From: Micromonospora zingiberis
GTDB taxonomy: Bacteria > Actinomycetota > Actinomycetes > Mycobacteriales > Micromonosporaceae
Length of the DNA: 64,000 bases
Reading direction: 5' to 3'
Assembly: GCF_004331455.1 (NCBI RefSeq)
Contig: NZ_SJJR01000001.1
Span: 62,001-126,000 of the forward strand
Below, one piece after another: positions 8,399 to 17,731 of this stretch. Numbering within the stretch: the first letter of the stretch is position 1; every line of letters begins with the position of its first letter. A program made the position numbers and the translations under genes. Under the pieces are notes generated by a model. The model searched no databases and was not told the origin of the DNA. It was given only the letters and a program-made list of their open reading frames with translations.

Positions 8399-9237
8399 CC
8401 CGTACCGCCAATCCGGCCCGCCGTGGCGCGGGCCTGACCGGGGCCGTCTGGACCGTGCTGGCCTGGCTCGCCGGCCTGCTGTTCTTCCTGCCGGTGCTGT
8501 GGATGGTGCTGACCGGCTTCAAGCGGGAGGTCGACGCCGCCAGCAACCCGCCGTCCTGGTTCTTCACCCCGGTCCTGGACGGCTACCGGCAGGTCTTCGA
8601 CCGGGACCTGATGCCGTACCTGCTCAACTCGCTGATGGCCAGCGTGATCTCCACCCTGCTGGTCCTCGTGCTGGCCACCCCGGCGGCGTACGCGCTGTCC
8701 ATCCGGCCGGTGGCCCGCTGGCGCGACGTGCTGTTCTTCTTCATCAGCACCAAGATGCTGCCGGTGGTCGCCGCCCTGCTGCCGGTCTACCTGCTGGTGC
8801 AGAACCTCGGCATGCTGGACAACGTCTGGACCCTGATCGTGCTCTACACGGCGATGAACCTGCCGATCGCGGTCTGGATGATGCGGTCGTTCCTGCTGGA
8901 GGTGCCGACCGCGCTGATCGAGGCGGCGGCGATGGACGGCGCCAGCCTGCCGGTCACCATCCGGCGGATCCTGCTGCCGATCGTCGCACCCGGCCTGGCC
9001 GCGACCGCACTCATCTGCTTCATCTTCAGCTGGAACGAGTTCTTCCTGGCGGTCAACCTGACCGCCACCCGGGCCGGCACCTCACCGATCTTCCTGGTCG
9101 GTTTCATCACCTCCGAAGGGCTGTTCCTGGCCCGGCTCTGCGCGGCGGCGACGATCGTGTCGTTGCCGGTCGTACTGGCCGGCTGGATCGCCCAGAAACA
9201 ACTCGTCCGAGGACTCTCCATGGGGGCGGTCAAGTGA
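8395..9237 (+). CDS. Sugar/polyol ABC transporter permease (MalG type)
   Basis: Second permease of the heterodimer, 280 residues from the ATG at 8395, which overlaps the previous stop by four bases. An upstream extension of this frame is inside the first permease and is not coding. Six helices are predicted, starting with TVLAWLAGLLFFLPVLWMVL. The EAA loop IEAAAMDGASLPVTIRRILL-PIVAPG is intact. The C-terminus ends in VRGLSMGAVK, typical of MalG-like CUT1 permeases. No ATPase gene accompanies the pair, so a shared multi-sugar ATPase encoded elsewhere is probably used. Confidence 0.92.
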   Translation: MTRTANPARRGAGLTGAVWTVLAWLAGLLFFLPVLWMVLTGFKREVDAASNPPSWFFTPVLDGYRQVFDRDLMPYLLNSLMASVISTLLVLVLATPAAYALSIRPVARWRDVLFFFISTKMLPVVAALLPVYLLVQNLGMLDNVWTLIVLYTAMNLPIAVWMMRSFLLEVPTALIEAAAMDGASLPVTIRRILLPIVAPGLAATALICFIFSWNEFFLAVNLTATRAGTSPIFLVGFITSEGLFLARLCAAATIVSLPVVLAGWIAQKQLVRGLSMGAVK

Positions 9238-10220
9238 AGGCAGCAGTCATCGTCACGCCAGGCCAGGTCAGCGTCGAGTCGACGCCCGACCCGACGCCCG
9301 GCCCCCGGGACGTGGTCGTCGAGGTGGCCGGCTGCGGCATCTGCGGCACCGACCTGCACATCATGGACGGCGAGTTCGCCCCCGCGTACCCGATCGTGCC
9401 GGGGCACGAGTTCGCCGGCACGGTGGTCGCGCTCGGGCGGGACGTCACCGAGCTGCGCGTCGGCGATCCGGTCGCCGTCGACCCGTCGCTGCACTGCGGC
9501 GAGTGCTACCAGTGCCGCCGGGCCCGAGGCAACCTCTGCGAACGGTGGAACGCCATCGGCGTCACCGTTGCCGGTGGGGCGGCCGAGTACGCGCTCGCCC
9601 CGGTCCGCAACTGCGTGGTGCTGCCCGAGGGCGTCGCGCCGGCCGACGCCGCGCTGATCGAACCGCTCTCCTGCGCGGTACGCGGCTTCGACGTGCTGCC
9701 CCGCCGGCTGGCCGACCACTACCTGATCTACGGCGCCGGCACCATGGGCCTGATGATGCTGGAACTCGCCAAACGCTGCGGCGCGGCAACCGTCAGCGTG
9801 GTCGACCCGAACCCCGACCGTCTCGCCACCGCAGTACGACTGGGCTGCTCGGCGAGCGCCGCCAACGCCGACGAGTTGGACCGCCCACGCGGCTGGGACG
9901 TCGTGATCGACTGCACCGGCGTGCAGGCCGCCATCTCCGACGGCCTGACCCGGGTCGCTGCCGCCGGCACGTTCCTCCAGTTCGGCGTCTCCGAGTACGC
10001 CACCCGCGTCCCGGTCGAGCCGTACCGCATCTACAACAAGGAGATCACGGTCACCGGCTCGATGGCCGTCCTGCACAGCTTCGAGCGCGCCGCCGAGCTC
10101 TTCGCCGCCGGCGTCCTGGACCCGGCAGTCTTCATCAGCGACAGATTCCCCCTCGACAAGTACGCCGACGCGATGACCCAGTTCCGCGCCGGCATCGGCC
10201 GCAAACTCCTCATCACCTGA
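9234..10220 (+). CDS. Zinc-dependent alcohol/polyol dehydrogenase
   Basis: Medium-chain dehydrogenase that probably oxidises the imported polyol to a ketose with NAD(P)+. The GTG at 9234 overlaps the previous stop (GTGA), making it the last gene of the operon; 328 residues. Catalytic zinc motif: CGICGTDLHIMDG and GHEFAG. Structural zinc motif: CGECYQCRRARGNLC. A Rossmann segment begins at YLIYGAGTMGLMMLELAK. The family includes sorbitol and threonine dehydrogenases; the operon context favours a sugar alcohol. Confidence 0.9.
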   Translation: MKAAVIVTPGQVSVESTPDPTPGPRDVVVEVAGCGICGTDLHIMDGEFAPAYPIVPGHEFAGTVVALGRDVTELRVGDPVAVDPSLHCGECYQCRRARGNLCERWNAIGVTVAGGAAEYALAPVRNCVVLPEGVAPADAALIEPLSCAVRGFDVLPRRLADHYLIYGAGTMGLMMLELAKRCGAATVSVVDPNPDRLATAVRLGCSASAANADELDRPRGWDVVIDCTGVQAAISDGLTRVAAAGTFLQFGVSEYATRVPVEPYRIYNKEITVTGSMAVLHSFERAAELFAAGVLDPAVFISDRFPLDKYADAMTQFRAGIGRKLLIT

Positions 10221-10234
10221 CGGCCGCTGTCTCC

Positions 10235-10286
10235 CGGATCTTGGTACGAAATGGCCCCCACGGAGGCCGTTCCGTACCAAGATCCG
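10235..10286. repeat. Extragenic palindrome with GATC arms (family B)
   Basis: Inverted repeat with arms 10235-10256 and 10265-10286, 20 of 22 positions pairing, containing GATCTTGGTACG. It follows the dehydrogenase stop, so it can also serve as its terminator. The two mismatches and the style resemble dispersed palindromic elements rather than a simple terminator. Confidence 0.65.
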
Positions 10287-10441
10287 CGGCTATTCCCGGC
10301 GGCGCCGAGTACGGAGAGCGGGTCGGCCAGGTGACCCGGGCGGGTGGTACGCCGATCGGTCAGCAAGGCGGGACCGACGGTCGGCCGCGCCCACTGACCG
10401 TCCGAGCGTCGGCGTCGTCGACATCTGACATGCTTCGGGGC

Positions 10442-11083
10442 GTGACGACCGGCCACCCCCGATCCCACCGGCGCAACCGCCGCCGGCTACCCCGTCTGCT
10501 GCTCGCCATCGGCGTGGTGGGGGTGCTCGCCGCCGTCGCCTACGTGGTGGTGCCGCAGTTGTTGCCGCCCGGGCCACGACCGCTGTTCCAGATGCCCGTC
10601 GGATGCGGCGAAACCTGGCAGGTGGGCACCTACCCCGGTCACGGCGACTACGACGTGGACTTCTTCCCACTGAAGGGCGACCAGTGGGGGCAGCCGGTGC
10701 TCGCCTCGTACGCGGGCACGGTCACGGTGGCCGGGATCAACGGGTCGTTGGGTGGTCGTACGCCGGACAACCCCGAGGGGCCCCGGGGTCGGGGTGGCGG
10801 CTACTGGGTGAAGATCGACCACGGCGGGCGGTGGGAGACGCAGTACCTGCACCTGCTCGAACCGCCGATGGTCGCCGTCGGCGACCAGGTCGTCCAGGGC
10901 GAGCAGATCGGCCGGATCGGCAGCACCGGCAACTCCGGCGCCCCGCACCTGCACTACGAGCAGCGGGTGGGCTGGCGGAAGGTGGAGACCTGGTTCGACG
11001 GGCAGCCGTCCGGCATCACCCACGACGATGCCGAGTACACCATGCGGTTGACCAGCAACAACTGCGCTGGCGCGCAGTCGTAG
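10442..11083 (+). CDS. M23 (LytM-type) metallopeptidase, membrane-anchored
   Basis: Probable peptidoglycan endopeptidase acting outside the membrane. GTG at 10442 gives 213 residues; an ATG 12 bases upstream is an alternative and neither has a good ribosome site. A basic N-terminus is followed by one transmembrane helix (about 18-37, LLLAIGVVGVLAAVAYVVV). The M23 zinc site is visible as GHGDYDVDF (H and D ligands) and GAPHLHYEQ (HxH). The domain is short, without SH3 or LysM modules. It may act as a cell-wall remodelling enzyme. Confidence 0.85.
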   Translation: MTTGHPRSHRRNRRRLPRLLLAIGVVGVLAAVAYVVVPQLLPPGPRPLFQMPVGCGETWQVGTYPGHGDYDVDFFPLKGDQWGQPVLASYAGTVTVAGINGSLGGRTPDNPEGPRGRGGGYWVKIDHGGRWETQYLHLLEPPMVAVGDQVVQGEQIGRIGSTGNSGAPHLHYEQRVGWRKVETWFDGQPSGITHDDAEYTMRLTSNNCAGAQS

Positions 11084-11165
11084 CCGCCGTCGGCCCAGAC
11101 GATCGGAACGCCGGCCGGCTGGCGGTGGGCGGGCGATGTCGTACCCCTTTGTTGGGATGTCGGGC

Positions 11166-11627
11166 ATGGGTGTGCTGTACGACTACTTCCGGGCCGTGGA
11201 CGACGCCACGGCGGTGCAACTGATGGCGGATCTCGATGGTGGCCCGGTCGTCACCGTCGACGGACGCCCCGGGATCGACGCGATCGACCTCAAGGGCATC
11301 GACCCGGCCGTGACGTTGGGTCAACTGGTGGCGCTCGCGCGTGGCGTGCCCTGGCAGGACGACCTGGTCGGCGAGCGGCTGCTCTGGAACGCCGGCGAGG
11401 AGGGCCCCTGGTTGACCTCCCTCGATGACACCACAAGGGACACGCTGGCCTCGATCACCCCTGCCCAACTGCCCGAGCTGTCGGCCGGTTGGGGGCGGAC
11501 GGAGGAACTCGCCTGGGACGGTCCGCTGCCCGCCGACCAGATGCAACCGGTGGTCGAGGCGGTCGCCGCCCTCGCCCGACGGGCCCGCGACGCGGGCGAA
11601 AGCCTCTACTGCTGGTGCTGTCTGTAG
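11166..11627 (+). CDS. Small conserved hypothetical protein
   Basis: Not recognised. From the ATG at 11166 it has 153 residues starting MGVLYDYFRAVDD; in-frame ATGs at 11136 and 11157 are alternatives. It is soluble, acidic and ends in an unusual YCWCCL tail with two adjacent cysteines. Codon third positions are strongly G/C, as in the neighbours, so it is probably real. It stands alone between the peptidase and the peptide transporter operon and its role cannot be inferred from that. Confidence 0.7.
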   Translation: MGVLYDYFRAVDDATAVQLMADLDGGPVVTVDGRPGIDAIDLKGIDPAVTLGQLVALARGVPWQDDLVGERLLWNAGEEGPWLTSLDDTTRDTLASITPAQLPELSAGWGRTEELAWDGPLPADQMQPVVEAVAALARRARDAGESLYCWCCL

Positions 11628-11712
11628 CGCCGACGGACAGCACCGTGCCCTGCCGGCTGGGCGGTTTACGGCTAGCGTGGGGCGAGGAGCCGAAGAATCC
11701 AGGGGAGGACCA

Positions 11713-13248
11713 TTGTCCAGCACCAGATTCCGGTTGGCCGGCGCCACCTGCGCCCTGATGCTCGTCGCCGTCGCCGGATGCACCACCGGCGAGGGCGTGG
11801 ACGTCGACGGGGCCGACGGGGCGAGCGCGGGCGGTGTCCTCAACGCCGCCATCGGCGGCGAGCCCGATCAGCTCGACCCGCACAAGACCTCGGCCTACCA
11901 CAGCTTCCAGGTGCTGGAGAACGTCTTCGACACCCTCGTCGAGCCGGACGCGAACCTGGCGCCGCAGCCGTCGCTGGCCACCGGCTGGACCACCAGCGAC
12001 GACCAACTGACCTGGACGTTCACCCTCCGCGAGGGGGTCAAGTTCTCCGACGGGTCGGCGCTGACCGCCGAGGACGTCGTCTACTCCTACCAACGGATCA
12101 TCGACGAGAAGCTGAACACGGCGTACAAGTTCGGCACCGTCAAGTCGGTTGCCGCGGCCGACCCGACCACCGTGGTCATCACCCTCAACGCACCCACCCC
12201 GAACCTGCTGGCCAACCTCGGCGGCTTCAAGGGCGTGGCGATCGTGCAGAAGGCCAACGTCGAATCGGGCGAGATCACCACCAAGCCGATCGGCAGCGGC
12301 CCCTTCGCGCTGGGCAGCTACACCTCCGGCGACAACATCCAACTGGTGCGCAACGACAACTACTGGGGTGAACGGCCCAAGCTCGACGGGGTGCGGTTCA
12401 GCTTCGTCAGCGACCCCACCGTGGCGTTGCAGAACCTGCGCGGTGGCGAGGTGCAGTGGACCGACAACCTGCCACCCCAGCAGGTCGCCGCCCTGCGCGA
12501 CGGCGACGATCCCACGGTCGAGTCGCTCCCGTCGACCGACTACTGGTACGTGGCCCTCAACCAGGCCCGCAAGCCGTACGACGACGTCAACGTACGCCGG
12601 GCAATCGCGTTCGCGTTGGACCGGGAGGCGATCACCAAGGCCGCCAAGTTCGGGCTGGCCACCGTCAACCAGACCGCCATCCCGCAGAACAGCGCCTTCT
12701 ACTACGAGTACGCCCCGTACCGGCACGATGTGAACCAGGCTCGGCAACTGCTCGACCAGGCCGGGGTCAGCGACCTCACCATGGACCTGATGGTGACGAG
12801 TGAATATCCGGAGACGGTCACCGCCGCGCAGGTCATCGCGTCGCAGCTCGCGGGCATCGGCGTCAACGTCAACATCCGTACGTTGGACTTCGCGCAGTGG
12901 CTCGACGAGCAGGGCAACGGCAACTTCGACTCGTTCATGCTCGGCTGGCTGGGCAACATCGACCCGGACGAGTTCTACTACGCCCAGCACCACAGCGGCG
13001 GGACGTTCAACTTCCACAAGTACCACAACCCCACCGTCGACCAACTGCTCGACCGGGCCCGCACCGAGACCGACCAGGCGGCGCGCAAGCAGCAGTACGA
13101 GCAGGTGGCCAAGCAGATCGTCGACGACGCCAGTTACATCTACCTCTACAACCCGGACGTGGCACAGGGCTGGTCGAAGCAGGTCACCGGCTACCAGGTA
13201 CGCCCCGACCGGGCGATCCGCTTCCGCGACGTGGCGCTGGCCCGGTGA
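11713..13248 (+). CDS. Oligopeptide/dipeptide ABC transporter substrate-binding lipoprotein
   Basis: Family 5 solute-binding protein (DppA/OppA type) that feeds the permeases downstream. The start is TTG at 11713, supported by GGGGAGG at 11702-11708. Signal peptide with lipobox VAGC, Cys23. Family features include LDPHKTSAYHSFQVLENVFD near the mature N-terminus and the LREGVKFSDGSALTAEDVVY signature. 511 residues is normal length. First gene of a five-gene operon (A-B-C-D-F order). The ligand could be peptides, nickel or other small molecules. Confidence 0.92.
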   Translation: MSSTRFRLAGATCALMLVAVAGCTTGEGVDVDGADGASAGGVLNAAIGGEPDQLDPHKTSAYHSFQVLENVFDTLVEPDANLAPQPSLATGWTTSDDQLTWTFTLREGVKFSDGSALTAEDVVYSYQRIIDEKLNTAYKFGTVKSVAAADPTTVVITLNAPTPNLLANLGGFKGVAIVQKANVESGEITTKPIGSGPFALGSYTSGDNIQLVRNDNYWGERPKLDGVRFSFVSDPTVALQNLRGGEVQWTDNLPPQQVAALRDGDDPTVESLPSTDYWYVALNQARKPYDDVNVRRAIAFALDREAITKAAKFGLATVNQTAIPQNSAFYYEYAPYRHDVNQARQLLDQAGVSDLTMDLMVTSEYPETVTAAQVIASQLAGIGVNVNIRTLDFAQWLDEQGNGNFDSFMLGWLGNIDPDEFYYAQHHSGGTFNFHKYHNPTVDQLLDRARTETDQAARKQQYEQVAKQIVDDASYIYLYNPDVAQGWSKQVTGYQVRPDRAIRFRDVALAR

Positions 13249-13266
13249 GTCGGCAGGGGACCGCAG

Positions 13267-14211
13267 GTGGCCCGCTTCGTCATTCGTCGGCTGCTCCAGT
13301 CCGGCATCGTGTTGCTCGGCGTGACCCTCGTGGTGTTCCTGCTGCTCCAACTGGTCCCGGGTGATCCGGTCCGGGTCGCCCTCGGCACCCGGTTCGACCC
13401 GCAGACCTACGAGGCGCTGCGCGCCCGTGCCGGGCTGGACCAGCCGCTGGTGGTGCAGTACTTCGACTATCTGCGGCGGGCGCTGACCGGCGACCTCGGG
13501 GTGAGCTTCCGCAGCGGACGGCCGGTCACCTCCATCGTGTTGGAGCGGCTGCCCGCGACGCTGTCGCTGGCGCTCACCGCGGTGTTGTTCGCGCTGCTGA
13601 TCGCCCTGCCGTTGGGCATCCTCTCGGCCATGCGCAGCGGGTCGTTCGTCGACCACGCGGCGCGGGTGTTCAGCCAGTTCGGTGTCTCGGTGCCCGACTT
13701 CTGGATGGGCATCATGGGTATCCTGCTCTTCGCCGGGGTGCTCGGCTGGCTGCCGCCGTCGGGTTACGTGGCGCTCACCGAGGACCCGGCCCGATGGGCG
13801 TCCCACGTCGCCCTGCCGGCGGCGACCGTGGGCCTGGTCACCGCCTCGATCCTGACCCGGTTCATCCGCTCGTCGATGTTGGAGGTGCTGTCGGAGGACT
13901 ACGTCCGCACCGCCGAGGCCAAGGGGCTGCGTACCCGCGTGGTGGTGCTGCGGCACGTGCTGCGCAACGCGCTGATCCCGGTCGTCACCGTGGTCGCGGT
14001 GCAGGTGGCCAGCCTGCTCGGCGGGGTGATCGTGATCGAGGTGCTGTTCGCCTGGCCCGGCATCGGCCGGCTTACCTACGACGCGGTCCAGGCCCGTGAC
14101 TACCCGGTGCTGCAGGGCGCGGTGCTGCTGGTCGCCGCCCTGTTCCTGCTGGTCAACCTCCTGGTGGACATCCTCTACGCCCGCCTCGACCCACGGATCA
14201 CGGTCAGATGA
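13267..14211 (+). CDS. Peptide ABC transporter permease DppB type
   Basis: Inner-membrane permease, 314 residues from the GTG at 13267 (AGGGGA upstream). It opens with ARFVIRRLLQSGIVLLGVTL, the standard DppB/OppB beginning, has six predicted helices, and carries the EAA-like loop DYVRTAEAKGLRTRVVVLRH followed by VLRNALIPV. It overlaps the next gene by ATGA. Confidence 0.94.
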   Translation: MARFVIRRLLQSGIVLLGVTLVVFLLLQLVPGDPVRVALGTRFDPQTYEALRARAGLDQPLVVQYFDYLRRALTGDLGVSFRSGRPVTSIVLERLPATLSLALTAVLFALLIALPLGILSAMRSGSFVDHAARVFSQFGVSVPDFWMGIMGILLFAGVLGWLPPSGYVALTEDPARWASHVALPAATVGLVTASILTRFIRSSMLEVLSEDYVRTAEAKGLRTRVVVLRHVLRNALIPVVTVVAVQVASLLGGVIVIEVLFAWPGIGRLTYDAVQARDYPVLQGAVLLVAALFLLVNLLVDILYARLDPRITVR

Positions 14212-15101
14212 GCGAGCAGACCGTCGGCAGGAGCGAGGGGTCGCTGCGGCGTGCCCTGTCGGCGCTGCGCCACGACCCGCTGGCCCTGACCGGCAGTGCG
14301 GTCCTGGTGCTGCTGGTCGTGGTGGGTGTGGCCGGGTCGTGGCTGGCGCCGTACGGCGTAAACGACGTGGACGTCGACCGGATGCTCCAGCCACCCAGCG
14401 GGGCGCATCCCTTCGGGACCGACGAACTCGGCCGCGACGTGCTCAGCCGGGTCATGGTCGCGGCCCGGGTCTCCCTCCAGGTCGGCCTGGTCAGCGTCGG
14501 CATCGCCCTGGTCGTCGGCGTGACCCTCGGACTGTTCGCCGGCTACTACCGGGGCTGGCTCGACAACGTGCTCATGCGCTGCATGGACGTGTTGTTCGCG
14601 TTCCCGGTGCTGCTGCTCGCGGTGGCGATCGTGGCGGTGCTCGGGCCGGGCCTGCTCACCGCGATGATCGCGATCGGGGTGGTCTACACGCCGATCTTCG
14701 CCCGGGTCACCCGAGCCGGCGTGCTCTCGGTACGCGAGCAGGTCTTCGTCCGGGCGGCGGTCTCCATCGGCGCCTCCGACCTGCGGATCATGCGCCGGCA
14801 CGTGTTGCCGAACATCGCGGCGCCGCTGATCGTGCAGACCTCGCTGTCGCTGGCCTTCGCCATCCTGTCCGAGGCGGCCCTGTCCTTCCTCGGGCTCGGC
14901 GTGCAGCCACCGGCGCCGGCCTGGGGGCGGATGCTGTTCGACGGTCGTGGCTTCGTCACCGACGCGTGGTGGCTGGGTGTGTTCCCCGGCGCCGCGATCT
15001 TCCTCACCGTCCTGGCGTTCAACCTGGTCGGCGACGCGCTGCGGGACGTGCTCGACCCCCGCCAACTCACCGTCAACGAGGCCAGGAGGAGCACCGGATG
15101 A
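14208..15101 (+). CDS. Peptide ABC transporter permease DppC type
   Basis: Second permease of the peptide transporter, 297 residues, ATG overlapping the previous stop. The N-terminal cytoplasmic and first-helix pattern RHDPLALTGSAVLVLLVVVG and the signature HPFGTDELGRDVLSRVM are diagnostic for DppC/OppC. The EAA loop reads FVRAAVSIGASDLRIMRRHV-LPN. It overlaps the ATPase start at 15098 and carries that gene's AGGAGG site at 15084-15089. Confidence 0.94.
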   Translation: MSEQTVGRSEGSLRRALSALRHDPLALTGSAVLVLLVVVGVAGSWLAPYGVNDVDVDRMLQPPSGAHPFGTDELGRDVLSRVMVAARVSLQVGLVSVGIALVVGVTLGLFAGYYRGWLDNVLMRCMDVLFAFPVLLLAVAIVAVLGPGLLTAMIAIGVVYTPIFARVTRAGVLSVREQVFVRAAVSIGASDLRIMRRHVLPNIAAPLIVQTSLSLAFAILSEAALSFLGLGVQPPAPAWGRMLFDGRGFVTDAWWLGVFPGAAIFLTVLAFNLVGDALRDVLDPRQLTVNEARRSTG

Positions 15102-16093
15102 GCGATGCTGCCGTACTGGCCGTAACGGACCTCACCGTCACCATCGGCACCCGGCGGGGCCCGGCTCGGGCGGTGGCCGGGGTCGACTGGTCGGTCCGGG
15201 CGGGGGAGACCCTCGCCCTGGTCGGCGAGTCGGGCAGCGGCAAGAGCATGAGCGTGCTCGCCGCCACCGGCCTGGCACCCCGCGCCGCCCGGGTGACCGG
15301 TCAGGTACGACTGCTGGGCACCGATTTCACCGCGTCGTCGCCGGATCGGCGGCGGCGGATGCGCGGCCGGCACGTCGGTTTCGTCTTCCAGGACCCGATG
15401 ACCTCGCTCAATCCCGTGTTGACCGTGGGCCGGCAGGTCGCCGAGGCGGGTGAGGAGCACCTCGGGCTGACCCGGCGTGCCGCCCGGGCCCGCGCCGTCG
15501 AACTGCTCGACCTCGTCGGCATCCCGTCGGCGGCGCAACGGGTGGACGCCTACCCGCACCAGTTCTCCGGCGGCATGCGCCAGCGGGTGGTGATCGCCAT
15601 GGCGTTGGCCTGTGAACCCGATCTGCTGATCGCCGACGAGCCGACGACCGCGCTCGACGTCACCACCCAGGCGCAGATCGTGGAGTTGGTCGCCGACCTG
15701 CAACGCCGACTCGGCACCGCGGTCGTCTGGATCACCCACGATCTGGGCGTGGTCGCCGGCATCGCGGACACGGTGGCGGTGATGTACGCGGGACGAATCC
15801 TCGAACAGGGGCCGGTCGACGCGGTGTTCGGCCAGCCGGCGCACCCGTACACGACGGCACTGCTCGCCGCCCGACCAGATCCGGCGGCCGGCGGTGGCGA
15901 CCTGGTCACGATCGCGGGGGCGCCGCCGAGCCCGTTGGCGCTGCCCGCCGGCTGCGCCTTCTGGCCCCGCTGCCCGGTCCGGGGCGATGCCCGGTGTGAG
16001 CACGAACTGCCACCGTTGCGCCCGGTCTCCACCCGCCACCACGTCCGCACCTTCTACCCCCAGCACGCCGACGGGAGGGCCGGGCATGAGTGA
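15098..16093 (+). CDS. Peptide ABC transporter ATPase DppD type
   Basis: ATP-binding subunit, 331 residues from the ATG at 15098. The frame runs open far upstream but that part is inside dppC. Walker A GESGSGKS (about residues 41-48), Q-loop [11 protein letters not shown], signature FSGGMRQR, Walker [14 protein letters not shown], switch ITHDLGVVA. The C-terminal oligopeptide extension has the cysteine cluster [15 protein letters not shown], which in related proteins binds an Fe-S cluster. Confidence 0.94.
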   Translation: MSDAAVLAVTDLTVTIGTRRGPARAVAGVDWSVRAGETLALVGESGSGKSMSVLAATGLAPRAARVTGQVRLLGTDFTASSPDRRRRMRGRHVGFVFQDPMTSLNPVLTVGRQVAEAGEEHLGLTRRAARARAVELLDLVGIPSAAQRVDAYPHQFSGGMRQRVVIAMALACEPDLLIADEPTTALDVTTQAQIVELVADLQRRLGTAVVWITHDLGVVAGIADTVAVMYAGRILEQGPVDAVFGQPAHPYTTALLAARPDPAAGGGDLVTIAGAPPSPLALPAGCAFWPRCPVRGDARCEHELPPLRPVSTRHHVRTFYPQHADGRAGHE

Positions 16094-16134
16094 ACGGCAG
16101 CGAGCGAATCCCCGGCTCGGCGCGGAGGGCCGGC

Positions 16135-17166
16135 ATGAGTGAGCATGAGCGACCGGACCGTCAGCCAGGTGACTCCCCGCCCGCCGGCGAGGTGGTGGCC
16201 GAGCTTGACGAGTTGTGCGTGTGGTTTCCGACGCCGGCCGGGGTGGTCCGGGCGGTGGACGGTGTGTCGTTGCGGGTGCGGCGGGGGGAGACGTTGGGGC
16301 TGGTGGGGGAGTCGGGCAGCGGCAAGTCCACCACCGGTCTGGCGCTGCTCCGACTGGTCGATCCCACCTCCGGCACGGTTCGGGTGGCCGGGCAGGAGGT
16401 GACCGGCTGGTCGCGGCGTCGGCTGCGTGCCCTGCGTCGCCGGGTCGCCATGGTGTTCCAGGATCCGCAGGCGTCGCTGGATCCGCGTCTCACCGTCGGG
16501 TCCAGCATCGCCGAGCCGTTGATCGTGCACCGGCTCACCGGCGGTACGGCCGCGCGCCGTCGACGCGTCGAGGAGTTGCTCGACATGGTCGGTCTGCGTC
16601 GTGATCTCGCCGACCGGCATCCGCACGAGTTGTCCGGCGGCCAGCGGCAGCGGGTGGGTATCGCTCGTGCGCTGGCCGGCGAGCCGGATCTGATCGTCCT
16701 CGACGAGCCGATCGCCTCGCTCGACCTCAGTGTGCAGGCGCAGATCATGAACCTGCTCCGGGGTCTGCAACGGGACCTGCGGTTGACCTATGTGTTCATC
16801 GCCCACGATCTCGCCGCCGTCGAGCACATGAGTGACCGGATGGCGGTGATGTATCTGGGCCGGATCGTCGAGAGTGGCACGCCGGCGCAGGTCTGGCGGC
16901 AGCCCGCGCATCCGTACACGGCGGCGCTGTTGTCGGCGATTCCGGTGGCGGATCCGCAGGTGGAGCGGCAGCGCCGCCGGATCATCCTCAGTGGTGACAT
17001 ACCGAGCCCGGTGGATCCGCCGACGGGTTGCCGGTTCCGGACCCGCTGCCCCCAGGCCCGGCCCGAGTGTGCCGCCACCGATCCGGTCCTCGCCGAGGTG
17101 GCCGCCGGACACCGGGCGGCGTGCCTGTTCGCCGGGGATGCGGTGCGGGCGATGCGGGCGTCCTGA
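16135..17166 (+). CDS. Peptide ABC transporter ATPase DppF type
   Basis: Second ATPase subunit, 343 residues. I use the ATG at 16135 (GGAGGG at 16124-16129); a GTG at 16090 that overlaps the previous stop is possible but has no site. Walker [11 protein letters not shown]-loop [11 protein letters not shown], signature LSGGQRQR, Walker [14 protein letters not shown], and a C-terminal [14 protein letters not shown] cluster. The 45 bases before the start look like a partial duplication of the sequence around the previous gene's end (GAGGGCCGG-CATGAGTGA twice). Confidence 0.93.
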   Translation: MSEHERPDRQPGDSPPAGEVVAELDELCVWFPTPAGVVRAVDGVSLRVRRGETLGLVGESGSGKSTTGLALLRLVDPTSGTVRVAGQEVTGWSRRRLRALRRRVAMVFQDPQASLDPRLTVGSSIAEPLIVHRLTGGTAARRRRVEELLDMVGLRRDLADRHPHELSGGQRQRVGIARALAGEPDLIVLDEPIASLDLSVQAQIMNLLRGLQRDLRLTYVFIAHDLAAVEHMSDRMAVMYLGRIVESGTPAQVWRQPAHPYTAALLSAIPVADPQVERQRRRIILSGDIPSPVDPPTGCRFRTRCPQARPECAATDPVLAEVAAGHRAACLFAGDAVRAMRAS

Positions 17167-17212
17167 CGGCGTCAGCGCCGGGCCCGGGCCGCCGCCGATT
17201 CGCCGGCATGTC

Positions 17213-17263
17213 TTGACGTACGATCCGAGTTTGCCCATTATCCCTATATGTTTGATGGAGTAT
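17213..17263 (+). promoter_or_regulatory. Promoter and candidate Rrf2 operator (box 1)
   Basis: TTGACG (17213-17218), a 17-bp spacer and CATTAT (17236-17241) make a good sigma-70-type promoter for the Rrf2 gene. From the -10 onward lies box 1, ATTATCC-N13-GGAGTAT (17237-17263). Similar boxes occur at 17789-17815 and 17973-18000, which suggests autoregulation. Confidence 0.6.
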
Positions 17264-17284
17264 GTGGAGCATCGGGGTGTGCTC

Positions 17285-17731
17285 GTGTACGTCTCCGCGC
17301 GATCTGACTACGCGGTGCGGGCCATGCTGGCGGTGGCGCAACGTCATCCGGAGGTGGTGAAGGCGGCGGCGCTGGCGGCGAGCCAGGACATCCCGTACTC
17401 CTTCCTTCAGGGCATCCTGCTGGACCTGCGGCGTGCCGGCCTGCTGCACAGCCTGCGTGGTGCCGACGGGGGGTACGCGCTGACCCGGGCACCCGAGCAG
17501 ATCACCGTGGGGGACGTGCTGCGGGCCACCGGCGGGGCGCTGACCACGGTCCGTGGGGCGCCGGCCGAGGTGGCGACGTACCACGGCGTGGCCGCCGGGC
17601 TGGGGGAGGTGTGGCTGTCGGTGCACCGGGCGATCGAGGGGGTGGTCGACCAGGCCAGCCTGGCCGACCTGCTCGCGCCGGGTGGCCCGGCCGGTCGCGG
17701 CGCCGCCGGTCGTCCGCCGCGCGTGGCCTGA
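17285..17731 (+). CDS. Rrf2-family transcriptional regulator
   Basis: DNA-binding regulator, probably of the sulfate uptake genes that follow. The start at GTG 17285 (GGGGTG five bases upstream) gives 148 residues beginning VYVSARSDYAVRAMLAVA, the classic Rrf2 N-terminus; an ATG at 17255 is an alternative close to the predicted transcription start. The winged helix includes IPYSFLQGILLDLRRAGLL and the wing SLRGADGGYAL. The three cysteines that hold an Fe-S cluster in IscR/NsrR are absent, so it belongs with the CymR-like, cluster-free members. CymR itself controls sulfur metabolism in Firmicutes. Confidence 0.88.
   Translation: MYVSARSDYAVRAMLAVAQRHPEVVKAAALAASQDIPYSFLQGILLDLRRAGLLHSLRGADGGYALTRAPEQITVGDVLRATGGALTTVRGAPAEVATYHGVAAGLGEVWLSVHRAIEGVVDQASLADLLAPGGPAGRGAAGRPPRVA

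Noticed and set aside
11455..14394. Long open minus-strand frame opposite the peptide transporter genes
   Set aside because: Product is rich in Arg/Gly/His/Asp with no recognisable domain and lies opposite DppA, DppB and part of DppC, which are certain.
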